Origin: Corinectria fuckeliana
Taxonomy: Eukaryota; Ascomycota; Sordariomycetes; Hypocreales; Nectriaceae
Assembly (NCBI GenBank): GCA_019137255.1
Contig: WPDH01000123.1
Coordinates: forward strand, 1-64,000
DNA: 64,000 nt
Direction of reading: 5' to 3'
The position numbers and the translations under genes were made by a program. This document shows positions 21,051 to 34,800 of the stretch, one piece after another (within the stretch, counting starts at the first letter, position 1; the number at the start of each line of letters is the position of its first letter). The notes under the pieces were generated by a model. It saw only the letters and a program-made list of their open reading frames with translations. It was not told the origin of the DNA and ran no database searches.

Positions 21051-23670
21051 ATGATATAACTATCCTATTTAATTTTATCTGACCTTTTGAGATGATAGCT
21101 TCCTTTTTGCCCCTTCAGGTGACCGTATTTCACTACCTCCCGACACAAATGAGCGAGACATCAACAAGTTAAAAAAAAAACGTAGTACCCAAGATGGGAT
21201 CTGAATACCCATAACTACTGCTCTGTAGAAGTGAATAATATTTCCGTTACTTGATTAGCCCAAGGCAGCCACATATATACATACTCTGCAACTGGATCCA
21301 GTCCTATCAGCCCTAGGCCACGAAATAATATTCATCCAACTGCCCAGTTCCTGTAAGTGGTCCAAATCAGTCACCTTCGTACGTATCCATCGAAACAATC
21401 GGCTACGCCCCCAGACATGTTCAATCCTCTCCCTCATGATTTTCACTACGATATCAGTACTGTTCACCAAGCACAAGCTCAATCAATGCTTATCTTCATT
21501 GTCGCCTCCGATGGTGACACACTCTTTCACTTTTACGCTTGTCGGGACAGAGGTGGGGAGAGACCAACCACATCAGATATATCAGACCGTTAGTATCGTT
21601 CCGGGTTCCCCAGACCACCCTGCCCTTTTGCTAGAGAAGCGACAACATTCATGGGCAAATATTTTGTCGATTGGGACTATCAGTCGCCATCCACTTGTGA
21701 CCGACAGTGGGATCGGCAACCTCAGATATGCCACCTGATCGTGTGGTGCCAGGTCTTACGGGACCCATAAGCGATACTCGACGGACTCATACAAGCCCAT
21801 ATCGCCGACTCACGCAGTCCGAGCACCCAGAGAGGCCCAAGCACGACAGACGGTCCCGAACTGCCGCACGTGGGTAAGTTGCCGGTAGTCTGCGCAGGGA
21901 CCGCATGGTCAGGAATTCGAAACCGACCTCGTCCTATCTAACTTGGGCGAGCAACTACCGTCGAGTTTTGAGGCTTGCTAGCAGACTGTGCCGAGAGCGT
22001 CACCAAACCAAACGACTTACATAGTAAGCAAGGACGATATGTCATAGCATATGCTCCCAGACCGGAGGCTTCGTCTTCCATGTCCTGCCACGCCGGGGGG
22101 CTGCTATCCGAATGAGGAATGGCCAGAGAAGCTTGGAGAACTCGAGGGTCTCGAGATTGCTGGAAAAAGCCGACACCATGCTCATTGAAAGTCGGATGTG
22201 TGCTACGGGATCGTCGTCTTCATCTAGTCGTGGCTGTTGGGTTGGGAACACACATACCCCGGCGATAAAACGAGTTGAGGACGGCCAGCACGTGAGCGAT
22301 ATCAAAAGAGTTAGTCCCTTTCTCACCCCCGCAACGGCACCTCTTTGGGAATGGACTCTGGCGCAAAATTTAGGCGGCATGATTTGGGGCATTTAAGGCG
22401 TTCAAGGCGGAGGCAGGTTTAGGCGGGATTCGACTGTGCCGTAGAAGAGTGACCAGGGAGTTGAGGCCCATCCAGGTATTCGGATTCCAAATTCCTCTTG
22501 ATAGCCTTGCAAGGGTGATCATCAATGTCGCAGCGGCCCGGGGGATTAGAAGGGGAGGCTCGCCTTGCTTGCCTTGGCGAATCTACCACGACCCCCGCCG
22601 ATTCTGAGACGAGTCATCAACCCCGTCGCGGTTCGTCCGCCGAAGGAACTACGCCCAAACCGGGGACTATCCCGTGGAAGGGACCACCCCGGGCGTTGAA
22701 CCGGCCGAAGCTTGTTCGCCCGGCGGAGTGAAGGAAGACTGGAGAAACCAGGCAGTGGAGGGATGTGCCCGGTTTGGTCGGATAGATTTCCGCACTGACA
22801 GAAGCCTCAATGAGGTTTGGTCCCCACCATATACCTTTTTCCTGATGGGCGAGGGTTCGGGGCTTGTAGGCCAAGGATCCGGCGTCTGTCGACAGAGCCA
22901 GGGCTGCGCAGGGAAGAGGCTGGGGTGGGTTGCAGCGCAAGCGGGTGTTGGCCTCTTTTGACAGCTTTTGACAGGTAGACCAGACATGGGAAGTTGACAG
23001 GGAGGTTATTGCAGACAGGGAGTTGGACGGGGACTATAAGACAGGGAGGCAGGCAGGGTTGGCAGAGGCGGTGTCGGCCAGTCAGTGCTCGAGGGGAATC
23101 AGACTGATCAAAAAGAGAGAAGAACAGGGGCGGTGAGAATAATCCGTCCAGTAGCAGGCGGCGGGATCTCGCATCCGAGGACCACACTTACTGTACAGGG
23201 TCCTTTTGATGATGGCATGGATCGAATGTCCCGACGCCACGGTACATATAGTAGTGCCGTTATCCATCAGCCCAATCCTAAACGGTTGGAATAAAAAGAA
23301 AGGTGAAGAAGAAGCGGTGGTTAGCTAGCGTTGGCGTTGGTTTGTGAGAATAATTAAACTGACTGGACGGATAAGGACGAAGCCAGGAAAGCAAAGGCAC
23401 ACTGACACCTCAGAGTTCAGGCAAAGCAAAGGAAGCAAAGGACTAGTAAGATAGAGGAAAAACAATAAACTCTGCGGCAAGTCCACTGAGCCCACTGTAA
23501 TGGAGACCAGCCACAGAGTGACAAAGCCCACTGAGAGTGAGGCCAGCCAGCCCCCCACCCGCCCGCGGACCCTCCAACGCTCAACGCTCAACGGCGGCGG
23601 CGGCGGCTGCAGTGGCTTCCAGGCTTCCGGGTTGCATTGGGTGGCACGCAGAAACGTGCACCTTAGCGTC

Positions 23671-23710
23671 GTGCTCTCTCTCTCTCTCTCGGGCTATCCC
23701 TCTCTCTCTT
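23671..23710. repeat. CT-rich dinucleotide tract
   Basis: Two CT runs are separated by a short GGGCTATCC-like spacer. It follows a (CGG)n run at about 23590-23606. This is simple sequence in a gene-free region and could be promoter-like pyrimidine DNA, but no adjoining gene was found. Confidence 0.6.
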
Positions 23711-25515
23711 CCGTCCATCATCAATGGTCAGCATAACCAATGCCAACTTCGCCTCGCCTCAAATTTACCAAAGTTTATACGAAATACCACCCTCATTCTG
23801 CGACAACCGGGTTCCATTTAATTTTCTTTCCTTCCTTCTAGATGGCACCCTCCGTCCAGTCGTCGGCGCCCCCGGTATCGGTACCAGAGACCCAACTGAA
23901 GAGATGGCCCAAAGGAGTAACGAGGCGCGATTCCGTTGTGACACAAGACCGGGGGCCTGCACAAGTCGCTGTGACTGTGATATGATCCATGGACCATAGA
24001 CCATGGGGATGAAATGAGGTGAAGTGACGAGGCGTGCGTTTACGAGTCCTCTTTTCCTCTTTTGCGACGGAATGGCAGGGCGTGTGCGTTGCCAATCGCA
24101 TCTTGGTGCATCGCGCATTAGACTACATTGCATTGCATTACACTGCATCACCCGGATCGTTTGCTGCAGCAGCGCGATTGGCGATTGGCGCCTTAGACGG
24201 TCGAATTTGTGATCCGACAGCCCCTCATCGGTGTCGCAGTAATCGTAGTCGCGGCTTGCTTCTCTCTTCTCTCCCGTAGTCAGTTTGTGACGACAACAGC
24301 GGGGGGCTTGGGCATCAGACCCGCGCTTTTATTGTGCTCGTACATGGCACGACAGCAGATGTCAGGCTCTGATGAAAGAATTCCCTTGATCGACGTGTGC
24401 ACGTGCGTGCCACATCATGATACTGTTCGATGATGGTATTGGGGACGTTGACGATTGCGGGGGTGTTCCATTGGCCTCGATAAAGTGCTGTGCATGCCTC
24501 CCCCGCGAGCGATGCAAGAGTTGCGATGTAGATGGACGATGATGGACGACTATCGAGCGATCAGTTTGACACTTGTGGATATGGTTATAGTACTGATACT
24601 ATAGTGCCCCATCTCTCCCCATCTTACATACTACATAGTACTTAGATTACGTACATGTACATACCGAACGTAGTAGTAAAGCTCAGTACTTCACATGTTA
24701 CTGTTGTCGTCGTCTTCACCACATTGCTACGATCTCGCCCCCTCCTCCAACTCTTACTATTATTATCCGTTCAATCAGTCAGATGAATGCGTGGCCCCTT
24801 TACACACAATCTTCACCGGGATGGAGCTTCAGCACACGACAGCGACGCCACTTTCCAGTTTCGAACTAACTCAGGTAAGTAGTAGCAAAAACCCCTGCAT
24901 CTGGGCTTCTTCAGGTCAATGCAGGAACCCGACGCATGCAGCCACCAGCAAACGCACGCCATCCCGCACGCCCCTTCTGCACATGACAGGAAAGGGTGCA
25001 TCACAGATCTGCAATGTCGAGCAATGGATGCAATGGTACGAATACGCAAGCGGGTGGGCAAGCAATCAAGGTAGGGCCTCGATTTTCGGAAAATGTCGCG
25101 ATTTATTCCCTCGTCCTTTGTTAACGCGCTTAACGCGTTTCCATGAGAGCCTTGGTAAATCTGCAAAAGAGCGTCATCATACTGGGTACGTAGTAACTCC
25201 GGGCCTAAGTAAGTATGTCTGATTCACCCACCGCCTCCGTTGTAGATCTGACAAGGAAGTACTTGTGAGTGTTGCCAGTCCTGTCTGTCTGCACCACCGT
25301 TGAAGAGCGGGCCATCCGTCCAGTTTCCTCTGGGCTTGATCCCATCATTGCATCCTCCTCTCCGCGCGGGGCAAACGGTCGACGCCGGCCTCACGACATG
25401 GATAGCCCTAATTGGTGTCACCTCGCTCGCTCCCTTGTCGAAGGATGGTTACATTCACCAGCACCAGGGACTAAATAATTAGCGCTCGAGTAATTCGGGC
25501 CTGCTCTCCGTCATT

Positions 25516-25537
25516 CATACATACATACATACATACG
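25516..25537. repeat. CATA tetranucleotide microsatellite
   Basis: Five to six tandem CATA units lie in intergenic DNA and end in a TACGTG motif. Confidence 0.85.
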
Positions 25538-28500
25538 TGATAAGTAGGCGCCTGCAGTGTGGGTGATCGATCATTCTCGTTCCCGTCCTTGCATGCGAGT
25601 ACTACGTAGATGGATGGCCTCAATCCCGCTGCCTGGACGTTTATCGCCCAGGATGCCTCGAGGGCGTAGCGGCAGTGGCGTGTCTCGCTCTCGACTCAAG
25701 CTTCAATCCCAGTAGGGATGTGCGGTGGATGCAGCTAATCTAGTAGATTCAATCATGCGAGAACTCCTCGGCTTCGTGCAGATCCCCTCACTCTCTTCCC
25801 TTCTCTTCTCGTTATCGTGCTGTGGGCGCATCTCAATGGGCAATCGCCTGACTTGCCACCCTTAGCCCCCTTCTTGCTCCGAGCGACGCCCACGCGACAG
25901 TGCTCGGACTTGTTGATGCTGCTGCGGACAATTAGCCACATCATTTCCTCCGTGGTATCTACACCGAGGCCGGGGCGGTTGGGGCATATGATGGTCTGTG
26001 ACCAAGGTAGTGAGTGAGGTTCACGCTTCACGCTCCAGGGTAGTTCCTGGACGAACAGACAGACGACCACCGTGAGCATTAACCATAAATTAATTAATAT
26101 AAGCAAAGTCACCATAGTTCGACACGATGGGCCCATTATCAGGAGCCATAGGTGGGAAGCCAGCCAGCATATCTACCAAGATTATAAAGCATCAAGTCAT
26201 GACAAGACAGGGTCGCGTTGACTGCGAGACGTACATAGTATGTAGCATGTTAGATCTCAACGGAGTCAATACCAGCCAGCCACATCTTGATACGGTCCAG
26301 ATGCCACGGACAGTTGCCCGTACTGAGCCGGCTCCTTTGGGAAGTATGCGCGTTCCCGAGTCAATGGCACAGGAATCTGCGCATGGGGGAGAAACAGTGT
26401 CTCAAATTCCAAAACAAACCGCGCAACCAACTTTCAACCGGCTTCCAACTACCAGTATACCAGGTCTTGTCAACACAGTCCCACTGACTGATAAACCCAA
26501 TCCGCATCTTCATCCTCAAGAGGAAATGCCAATCTCCAATGCGGTACCGTACCCTCGGAACCCGATGTCGGCGCACTCTTGGCGCTGAAATATCTCTGTG
26601 GTTGACATCTAGGCCCGCCCATGCAAGCTTTTTCGGGTTGGGCATGCTCAGTATCACAACTGGATAATAGGCCTCACTCAGGCATGGAACTAGGACTTTG
26701 ATAGTGGAAAAAAAGGAAATAATTTCAACTCTTCGTCAATAAGTGTGATGAATGGGCTCAATTGGGAGAGGCGTTGGCTGATCCCCCCGCGATCCATACT
26801 ATACTACTACGTACCATGACACGGGACTCTAACGCCCGAGACATCTCATGTTCCTAGCTGTTGGATGCGCTACGTAGTAGGCTATGGTTTATCCACATAT
26901 CAAACCTGCTCTGGCTCGATCGCGTCTTAGCACCAACATAGCTCAAAGCTTCCCCTCAACGACAGCTGCGCCGTTGCGGATATCACCTGTGAGAAGGAGG
27001 ACGCTAGGTATGCTGATGGTGTTTGCCCTCGGTGAAGGAAAATGCTGATTCTGGTCCCACAATCGATCTGCCAGAGACAAATTACACTCGATTGATGCCA
27101 TACTGTCGTCACCTAGGAACCAGAGCACGTAACGCGTCACCTTTCGTATTTGCCGAAATCTTTCCGTGTCTAGGCGCCCACTGCCTAACTATAGCTTAAG
27201 CCTATTTTCCTCACGCCGACGGCACCATGGCAGGAAGCGCCGCGGCGATGGCGGCGGTATAGCGATCTAACCTAGATGCTAAAATATGGATGCTAAATGC
27301 ACGGCAGACGAGGCCTGGTCATTCGCTTGCTAAAATAGTTGCAGTATGTAGTCTAGGTATTGATCATTTAGGATGCCTATCACACCTTCGAGCCCCGTGG
27401 GTGAATGGCGAGCTCGTTATATTCCATGTTTCGTGGGGGGCTGCCGACTACTCGTGACGGAACACCTTCGGAGGCATTCTACTACGTATCACTTCTCAGT
27501 TGAATTAAGTCCGGTCCGCACACTATCGTCTTTATACTAGACAGGGTGTATCCAACGATGGGATACCTTTAGCCGGGTTCTAACTTAGTGGCCGCTACCA
27601 TTTGCTACTTTTCAGGCTGGGGGGTGGTTTATTATTCCGAGATCGGCTTTGATCCATCGACTTAAGCAGCCCTTTTAGTAGAAGCGTTGCAGCTAATACG
27701 TTACTGCCGGCATGTTGAAGAAGCTGGTAACCTGCATAGGGCTCGAGCAGTGGATCTTGACAAAGGTCGGGAAAACGCCGAGACTGGTTGGGATATGCCA
27801 AGACGGAGATGCACCAGACTGGAAACACTCAGATCGCCCAGTGGCCTATCCACCCGTGCCATCGAGGACAGACAAAGACGCGAGGCTATGATGGCGGACG
27901 TCACGAGTCCGATCAAATCACACCTCTGATGAAGAGAGCAGGGGTGTCTCCCGTCCTCGTTATCAGCTCTCTGGAGATCTCCAAAAAACGATCCCCAACG
28001 GGAACACCGGACTGCGCGCCTCATCGGAGTCGTCGGGGGGTGCGTACGAAGGAGAACCAAGGGCCAGGCGCGGTTTCAGGTACTGTCATCGGCTCCCTCC
28101 AATAGGGGCCTGTCCCGTTTCCTTAGGCCGACGAGCCGCGTCTCTCGTGGCGCGCACTACTGTACGGCTCTGACCTATGTACATACTATGTATGTAGTAG
28201 GCAACCCGCGGACCCGCGGACGTTTGTCGTTGGCGAAAGACCTCCACTGCTGAAAATTCCGATCTCTAGCGTAGTGCTACCGAGCAGACCATTCTCCTCT
28301 ACTGCTCCAGGCAGGCTGAGAGATTCCAGATCTGTGTCGTATCGGCACAGACCCAAACGACCCGGCAGTAAGATCTCATGCCCGGCGCCCTGGTCCCCAT
28401 TCTGTTGCCTTGTGATGGTCAATGTCGAGTCAAAACTCGGAGCATGGCGTCGAGTCTCGACTGTTCCCACGACTGACACTACAGTCATCTGATCGCCTGG

Positions 28501-29401
28501 TGCTTGCTCTAAACGCTCCGGAGAATAAATCAAACGTGTCCCTTGTGAGACAAAACCACGCCATTTTTGAGTACCTAGAGTGTGTACTATGTATGGCACA
28601 CCCCGTGTCTACCCTCGCCCATTGGGCATTTTAGTTTCTTCATCTAGCCGGAATGACGTATCCTCATTGTAGTCGGTCTCGGGAGGGGACAGCCCGTCTC
28701 TTGAAAGCGGGGTGTGAGGTTCCCATCCCGTCTGGCGAAGCGGGACGGCGCGGACGCAGCTGGTGATTCTTTGTGTCTCTTTTCGAATTAGCATGATGCG
28801 TGCCGGCGCTCGTCGACAAGCGTCGGCATTGATTTGTGTGTAATAGCCCGGCGTTAAGCCGCGGAGCTTGATGTGCGTGATGGTTTGTTTGAGTGAGTGA
28901 AGGAATGAGAAACTCGGGCTACCGGAGTATGCGTAGACACACACGGCAAGCCACCTCCGAAGCCTTGCTCGGTTCTGCGCCCTGGGATGCCGACCCGGAC
29001 CGTGTTTTGAAGAACCGAGTTCGGGGACCAGACTATGTAAGATCTTCTAATTCGACCCCAACAGCTGCGGCTGTGATCGATCACTGGCAGGTCCGCAAGC
29101 TAGAAATCCTTGTTATTATGGAATGGTGCAGCTCCAGGCCGCGGTGCAATCGACCAGCATGACCCGTTGGCCCTCCCAATTGCCCATGTAAGCGCGAGAT
29201 GCGACAATATAAATGCGAACCTTGACGGATCGTATACCCAGAAGCACCCCCTGGGTTCTATTTATGCTGCATAGTCCATACCATTGGTAGAATAGAGCCT
29301 GGAGTTGCGGACCACGTACCTCATCGACGCGTTTATTCCCGCTCACCAATATTTTCACGAAAGCCATTGTGGGGTCACTGGCAAGACAACTGACGTGGGC
29401 A

Positions 29402-29437
29402 GCATTGAAAAAGTCTTCAATAGACTTTTTACAATGC
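29402..29437. repeat. Stem-loop with 14-bp arms
   Basis: GCATTGAAAAAGTC at 29402-29415 pairs with GACTTTTTACAATGC at 29423-29437, with a single bulged base and a 7-nt loop. It lies in gene-free DNA. No promoter or A/B box for a small RNA was recognised nearby. Confidence 0.7.
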
Positions 29438-31870
29438 GTATTCCTCTTCACACCGAACCCAAGGCGCCATGGCGGGCTTTGCATCAAGTGGAGTCATTTC
29501 TGCAGCCACGAACACCTGGGATTCGTCCGGACCTCAGAGGTCTTGAAGACAACTCAACAGTATGATATCCTCCGATAAGATTCTTGAGAGACATCCCTTG
29601 TTTACTCCCTGGCTGAAGGATCACGGCCAGGGCTTGGTTATGCCACCGGATCAGGCTCCCCAGAGCTCCGGCGATGGGACGACGCCCACCCAATTGCCAC
29701 CCGGCCGATATAAACTCAAGTTGCTTGGGCAAAACGTTTATTCTTCAAGGGGTTGAGGCTGATATCAGGGATATCCCTGCGAGTGGCTTTCAAGCCAACA
29801 CCGCCCATGATATGTTGGTCATGATGAGTAGCAAACAACGTGCAAGAACCAACAAGATGTGCCAAAAGACCTGACAACAGCTGCGAGCAATAACGTGATC
29901 TCTACCGTCTGCAACTAGCAAAAAAAGCTGACGACTGAGCTTGACACGGATTTACTCTCGAATAGCTAAACTATCGGAACTGTCTCACCTCGTGTTGCTT
30001 ACTTTCTTCTTCAGAACAGCAAGCGGAGGGTCCGGCGGCTAGGGGGGATTAGTGGGCAGTAGAGATTCGATCTTTGCTTGTGATGACATTGAGTACACGC
30101 CTGTGGTCGGTAAGTCGTAACGGCTGGTGGCCCAGAGTGGGGATAGTGGACAATGCACTGGTGCGGGTCGGGGTTATTCTCAGAACCTGCTCAGGAGAGA
30201 GCCTCCGATGATCGATGATCGAGAGAGGAGGTATAGCGGCCTTAAAAGGAAAGTTTCCAGGGTTAACAAGTAGCGTGAGCCACCATAAAACATGTTTGTA
30301 TGCTATAAATGTTACTTCTAGGTTGATTGGACGGATGATTTGTCGACGATCAGCATTGCTTGACAGAGCCGATGTTTCCTCCACAACTTCACAACAGTAG
30401 TGTAGTTCTCGTTCTGTCAAAATACGTTAGCTTAAAGCGTGGGCTCCTGGTAACGGGGTAGAGGTAAAGCCTCTAGGCAGAGGCAAAAACCTGTACCAGA
30501 AAAGGGTTCTTTTTGCTTTGCGGCATGTATTAATTTCCCGGAGCTTCAGTGATCAACTCGTCATATATCAAGCTGTTCCGTACGAGGCGATTATTGTACG
30601 ACGGTCGGCATCTCAAGCCTGCATGGCTGAGTAGTTGTGAATGTGTTTGTTGTCAAAGTGACGGTGAAGCAAGTCCGTCTAATGTTTGCTTTTCTTGATT
30701 TGAGCAAGGATTCCTTCGTGGATGACCCAACGCTGGCGCTAAAGTTGGAGAGACGTTATTCCAAGCTCCCCTGCGTTGATGAAAGCTGATGACTTTGACG
30801 AGCCGGGACTCCCGGCAATGTGGATGGAGCCACGATGCCCTGGTCGAGACTTAGGATGAGCGGAAGTTTATGCCTGGTACCCCGGTGCTGATTGTGAATT
30901 AGAGGTCAGGATTCCAGGATCCCACCATCACGAAATGTTCTTAAAGCGATGGAAGGATCCCACTATTGTGTCGCCGGTGCGCATGCAGCAAGGTGGATAT
31001 ACTCAAGGTGGGGTGAGGAGATAGATAGGTCTACTATGTAGGCCTAGTCTAGTGCACCCGTGTTTGGCTACCTATTCTCTCAACTTGAAGAGAGCCACGA
31101 TACTGGGACAATATGAGCTAGCGGTTGTCTTGATGCACTCGGCGATGGGATTCCGCGGAACGCCGCTGCTCTGGTAGTAAGATGGCCGGGGCGAACAAGT
31201 GGGCACTGGTGACTTCGGCTGGTCTTGGACTCGGTCCCAGCTGTCAGGCTCGGGGAAGATTAGACTATCCAGGGATCTGGAAATCCGTACATCACCGACC
31301 AGCCATCTCAATCGCACCCGCCTTCTCAGCGGTGAGACTCTTCACCTCACCGGATCGGAACAAGTTCAACTAGGATCTTGAGCGGCATAGCAAAGACGGT
31401 ATACTACATAGTACATAGTACATATAACGAGGCGTCAGCCGCGGTCGGGTTTCGTACACGAGGAGCCGGGGTACATAGTAAGCTTCTCGCAACAAGGGTT
31501 GTGCCAAGGATGGTGTGGGCTTGGAGGCCCCTGTCCGTGGAAGTTGGTCCGCGGAGAGGAGTGGGAGACAGAATCCATCATTTGAGGTTCCTAATCCTTA
31601 GTGTACCGCGGAGGGGGAATACACGGCCGAGGCCTAACAGGGTCAATGGATTGTTCCTGTTACGGTGCCGCGCGAGAGGAAGACACGAAAAAGCTAAGAT
31701 GTCCGACGGGGAACTGGAAACCACCGCACCGAGAGTAACGCGCGATGGAGTAACAAGGGGATCCAGCGGGTCGGGGACGTAATCTAGGGGTCAGGGCCCC
31801 CTCGAGGTTTAGAGGGCAGATGACTTGAGTCTGAAGCTTTGCCACCGGAGACGATGTGTTGGTATGCCGA

Positions 31871-31895
31871 GTGATGTGATGTGATGTGATGTGAT
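31871..31895. repeat. GTGAT pentanucleotide microsatellite
   Basis: Five perfect tandem GTGAT units lie in intergenic DNA. Confidence 0.9.
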
Positions 31896-34800
31896 GAGGT
31901 GGGTGACAACGATAATGGAGATGTGAGAGGAGGTTTGAGTTGAGTATTAGAAAGATCCTGTGGAACCTCTATGCAGCTCAGGAACAAGCAGGTAATGCCA
32001 ACTAGCCCTAATGACCGACGTGCAGTTCGTACAGCTAGGACCTGCCGATGGAGGCAGATTGCTCGACTGCCTGCTTTTAATCAGGCTTCAACCATAATCA
32101 TGTTGTGTGGTAGCTGAAGGATAAGGTGGGCCGCAATGGCGGCAGGCAGCTTTGACGGCCACACAAAAACGTTGATAACGTCACAGCACAGCATGCACAG
32201 CTTGCGGAGCACGGCCGTTGGCGCTGGCACGTTTGGCACGTTGGTACAGGGTGAGAACATGGCGAGGCTTCGTGGCGGCACCGCGGTTGGTGTTCAATGT
32301 CTCATCACAACCCTGCCGGCACTTCTTGCAGATGGAACCTCCACGCCTCGATTGCCGTGCTTGACATACATACGTAAGTTGTCATCGTGAGAAGTGCTTT
32401 GGCCTGCGCTGAGAGACCTGATCGGCATCAAAGCAAGAGCGAGATGGGCTACGACTAGGCTACGGGGGCTTGGACTATCACCGGAGAGGCGCTAGCTATC
32501 TGGACGGACATTGGAAGTGAGAAGCCACCCTCTCTCGATAGTGTCGATTACCAGGGAAACAATCTGTCGCGTCCACCACGCGTTTGATGGGCACGTTACG
32601 AGACCGAGACCACGGCGCCGCCATACGGCTAACGTTTGGCTGGGGGGTGACTAACTGACGGTCTCGGGGGCATACGTAGGAGGGCCGATGGCGGGATGCG
32701 GCCGAGGAGCCCGGCGATGACGATCGCACTGCATAAGGCAGAAGGAGAGCAATAGGTCCAAGCTGTGTTTTGGGAAACGGTGCTTTTGGCAAACCGATGG
32801 AGCGGCGGGGGTGGCCTGTGATGGCATATGTCTTCGATCTGTCGCAGAGTCTTGTGCCAATGTCTCTGCTTCCCTGGAACCGCTGCAAAGTTGAGATCCC
32901 CTTTGGTCGAACATACGAGGGAGCCGGCTGGACAATTAGGGTTGAATCTGAGAGACGAGGGTATGGAATCGGCGTCGACCCCTTGATGTCGTGTCATCGT
33001 GCTGCGTCGGTACGTAGGATCCCTTCTGGAGCCGCGGGGGAAGAAGGCCGGATCTAGGGCCCTACGGTGCCTGGGGCTGAGCCAGTTCGTGGGTACCTTA
33101 GAGAGAGTCCAGGGGGGCCAGCGAACATCGCCCCGATGACGATTGAGCATCACAGGCCCGATATGCGGGTACGCGATTGCTGAAAATCTTTCCTTCTGCG
33201 TCTCTGCCGCCGTCTGTGTGCCTCCGCTACTGCAGTCTGGTCTCAAGCGAGGACGGGGCAATGGGGCATCGCAGTGTGCAGACTGCAGCGAGCTGAAGCG
33301 AGACGCAGGAGAGCATATCTAGCGTCAGAGCGTCTGTGAGTCGACATCTACGCGCCAACTCAGGAACAAGCAGCTAAGCAGGCAACTAATGAAAGGCAAA
33401 GGGGTCAGCAGAGCCAATACGAAGGGAGTGGTTCCACGGACTATCAAGAGGATTTTTTTCCTGCCCTTTCTCGTGTTGGTGCGCTTCCCTCTCTGCCGCC
33501 CCCTTGATGTATGCAGTTCCGGAGGGATGGTGGATGAATGGACGGATGGAAGATCCGAAATATGGACACAATTGAGCCGGCAACAATAGCTTGACACATG
33601 ACACATACGCCTCCGATTGAGGAAATGATCCAGAACGGTCTCGTTTGGTGGCCCCGAAAATGGTAGTCTAGGTAGCAATCTAGGTAGCGGTAGGGTTGGC
33701 GGCTCAGTTGGCGGCTCAGCTGGTGGCCCGGCCGACTGAAATCTGGGGCCGAGCATATTGCCACTTGGTGGACTTGGTGGACTTGGTGACTTGGGGAGGC
33801 AGAGTGGCAGAGAGGGCGGCGATGGGAGCTTGGGAAGTCGAGGCAAGCTCCGAGTCGAATTGCACCAGAGCTGTTAGTGCTTGTCCTGTGCTTTACGCTG
33901 TCGCCTGGAGGAGCAACCGGTGGTCAATGCCAGATGCTGGCGCGATGGTGGCATTCAATCCGGAGTCGCCTCACCTGGAAACCATTTGCTCAGTTTGATG
34001 AGCTGCGGCCATTGATAGCTGCTAACGGCGTGGTGGTGTGGCATCCAGAACAAGCCCAAGCCTCCATATCATCCAGCGCGAGGCTACACCTGGAGTGATG
34101 GGATTGTGTTCTACCGGCATTCGATGTGAAATGGACGGGTCCGTATGGCTACCAAGGAAGCCGTCCAATCTTGCGTGTTCGTCTGACGTCTCCCACTTAG
34201 GTAGCGAGGGGCACCCATCCACCAACGACCGACCACTTCGTACTGACTCCCATTGTACTTCGTACAGAGTACGGCCGACCTAATTACTGTAGGTAGCGAA
34301 TGAAGCAGTGGAGCAGCTCGGCGACCTTGGCAGCTCCGTCTCTCCGAGTAGGGGGCGCACAAACTCCAAGTTTTCCTTGTGTCAGTGTCAGCGTCTGCTG
34401 TGCGAGCTATGAGCATCTGCTGTGCCAGTGTCTCTCTCTTCCCTTCCGCCCTCGGCGGATCCTTTGACTATTAGTCGATCCCCCTCCCCTCTCTCAGGGC
34501 TATCGTGGGCGAAAGCAACGAGAGACTCAAAAGGGACCAAAAGTGACAGCGAGGTGGATTCTGGCGACGGCGAAAGGGGTCCATCTTGCATCCCTGGTCG
34601 CTGGCCGGGTTCCTGGGCCAGCGAGGCCTGTTCCCTGCTCACTGTTCTCTCCTTAGCTACTGCGCTAGGCGGGGGACCCCCTGGAGCTAGCTTCTGCATC
34701 CAGTTGCGTATCCCCGCTGCTCTGGAAAGGTTTTGGTGAGGTGTGCCGCCAAAAGGAGGCCCCCCACTGAAGCTGGAGACGGCACACCCTCACGCCCATC

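Larger units (their letters stand above)
20586..21060. other. Transition from the RIPed block to ordinary DNA; probable outer copia 3' end
   Basis: Downstream of the copia RNase H the sequence stays AT-rich to about 20900, with a short tandem TTTAGCCCTAATAGCTT pair at about 20618-20655. It becomes mixed composition by 20930 and ordinary by 21060. The copia 3' LTR should lie here, but its partner is outside the window, so its limits cannot be set. Confidence 0.5.
21060..28000. other. Ordinary-composition region without a supportable gene (part 1)
   Basis: About 7 kb of mixed composition begins immediately right of the RIPed nest. Both strands were read. Open frames are short, overlap on opposite strands, lack recognisable domains, and often open only from non-ATG codons. 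No tRNA T-arm, 5S rRNA or other RNA gene was recognised. The sequence carries short microsatellites and many scattered TACGTA/GTACAT-like motifs (for example 24650-24670, 25601, 26808, 26871, 27481). Multi-exon genes with very short exons cannot be excluded. Confidence 0.55.

Noticed and set aside
24695..25222. 175-codon + strand open frame
   Set aside because: Opens with a Ser/Tyr-rich low-complexity stretch, has no domain, and is opposed by another open frame.
26127..26588. 153-codon + strand open frame with a Pro-rich translation
   Set aside because: No recognisable domain, no good intron signals to extend it, and an opposing 98-codon frame.
29116..29487. 123-codon - strand frame with a fairly natural composition
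   Set aside because: Examined for a spliced gene because a GTACGT donor-like site follows an internal ATG, but no acceptor led to a recognisable protein and neighbouring frames do not extend it.
32629..33261. 210-codon - strand open frame
   Set aside because: Low-complexity Pro/Arg/Ser composition with overlapping frames on both strands and no recognisable family. Not kept as a gene.
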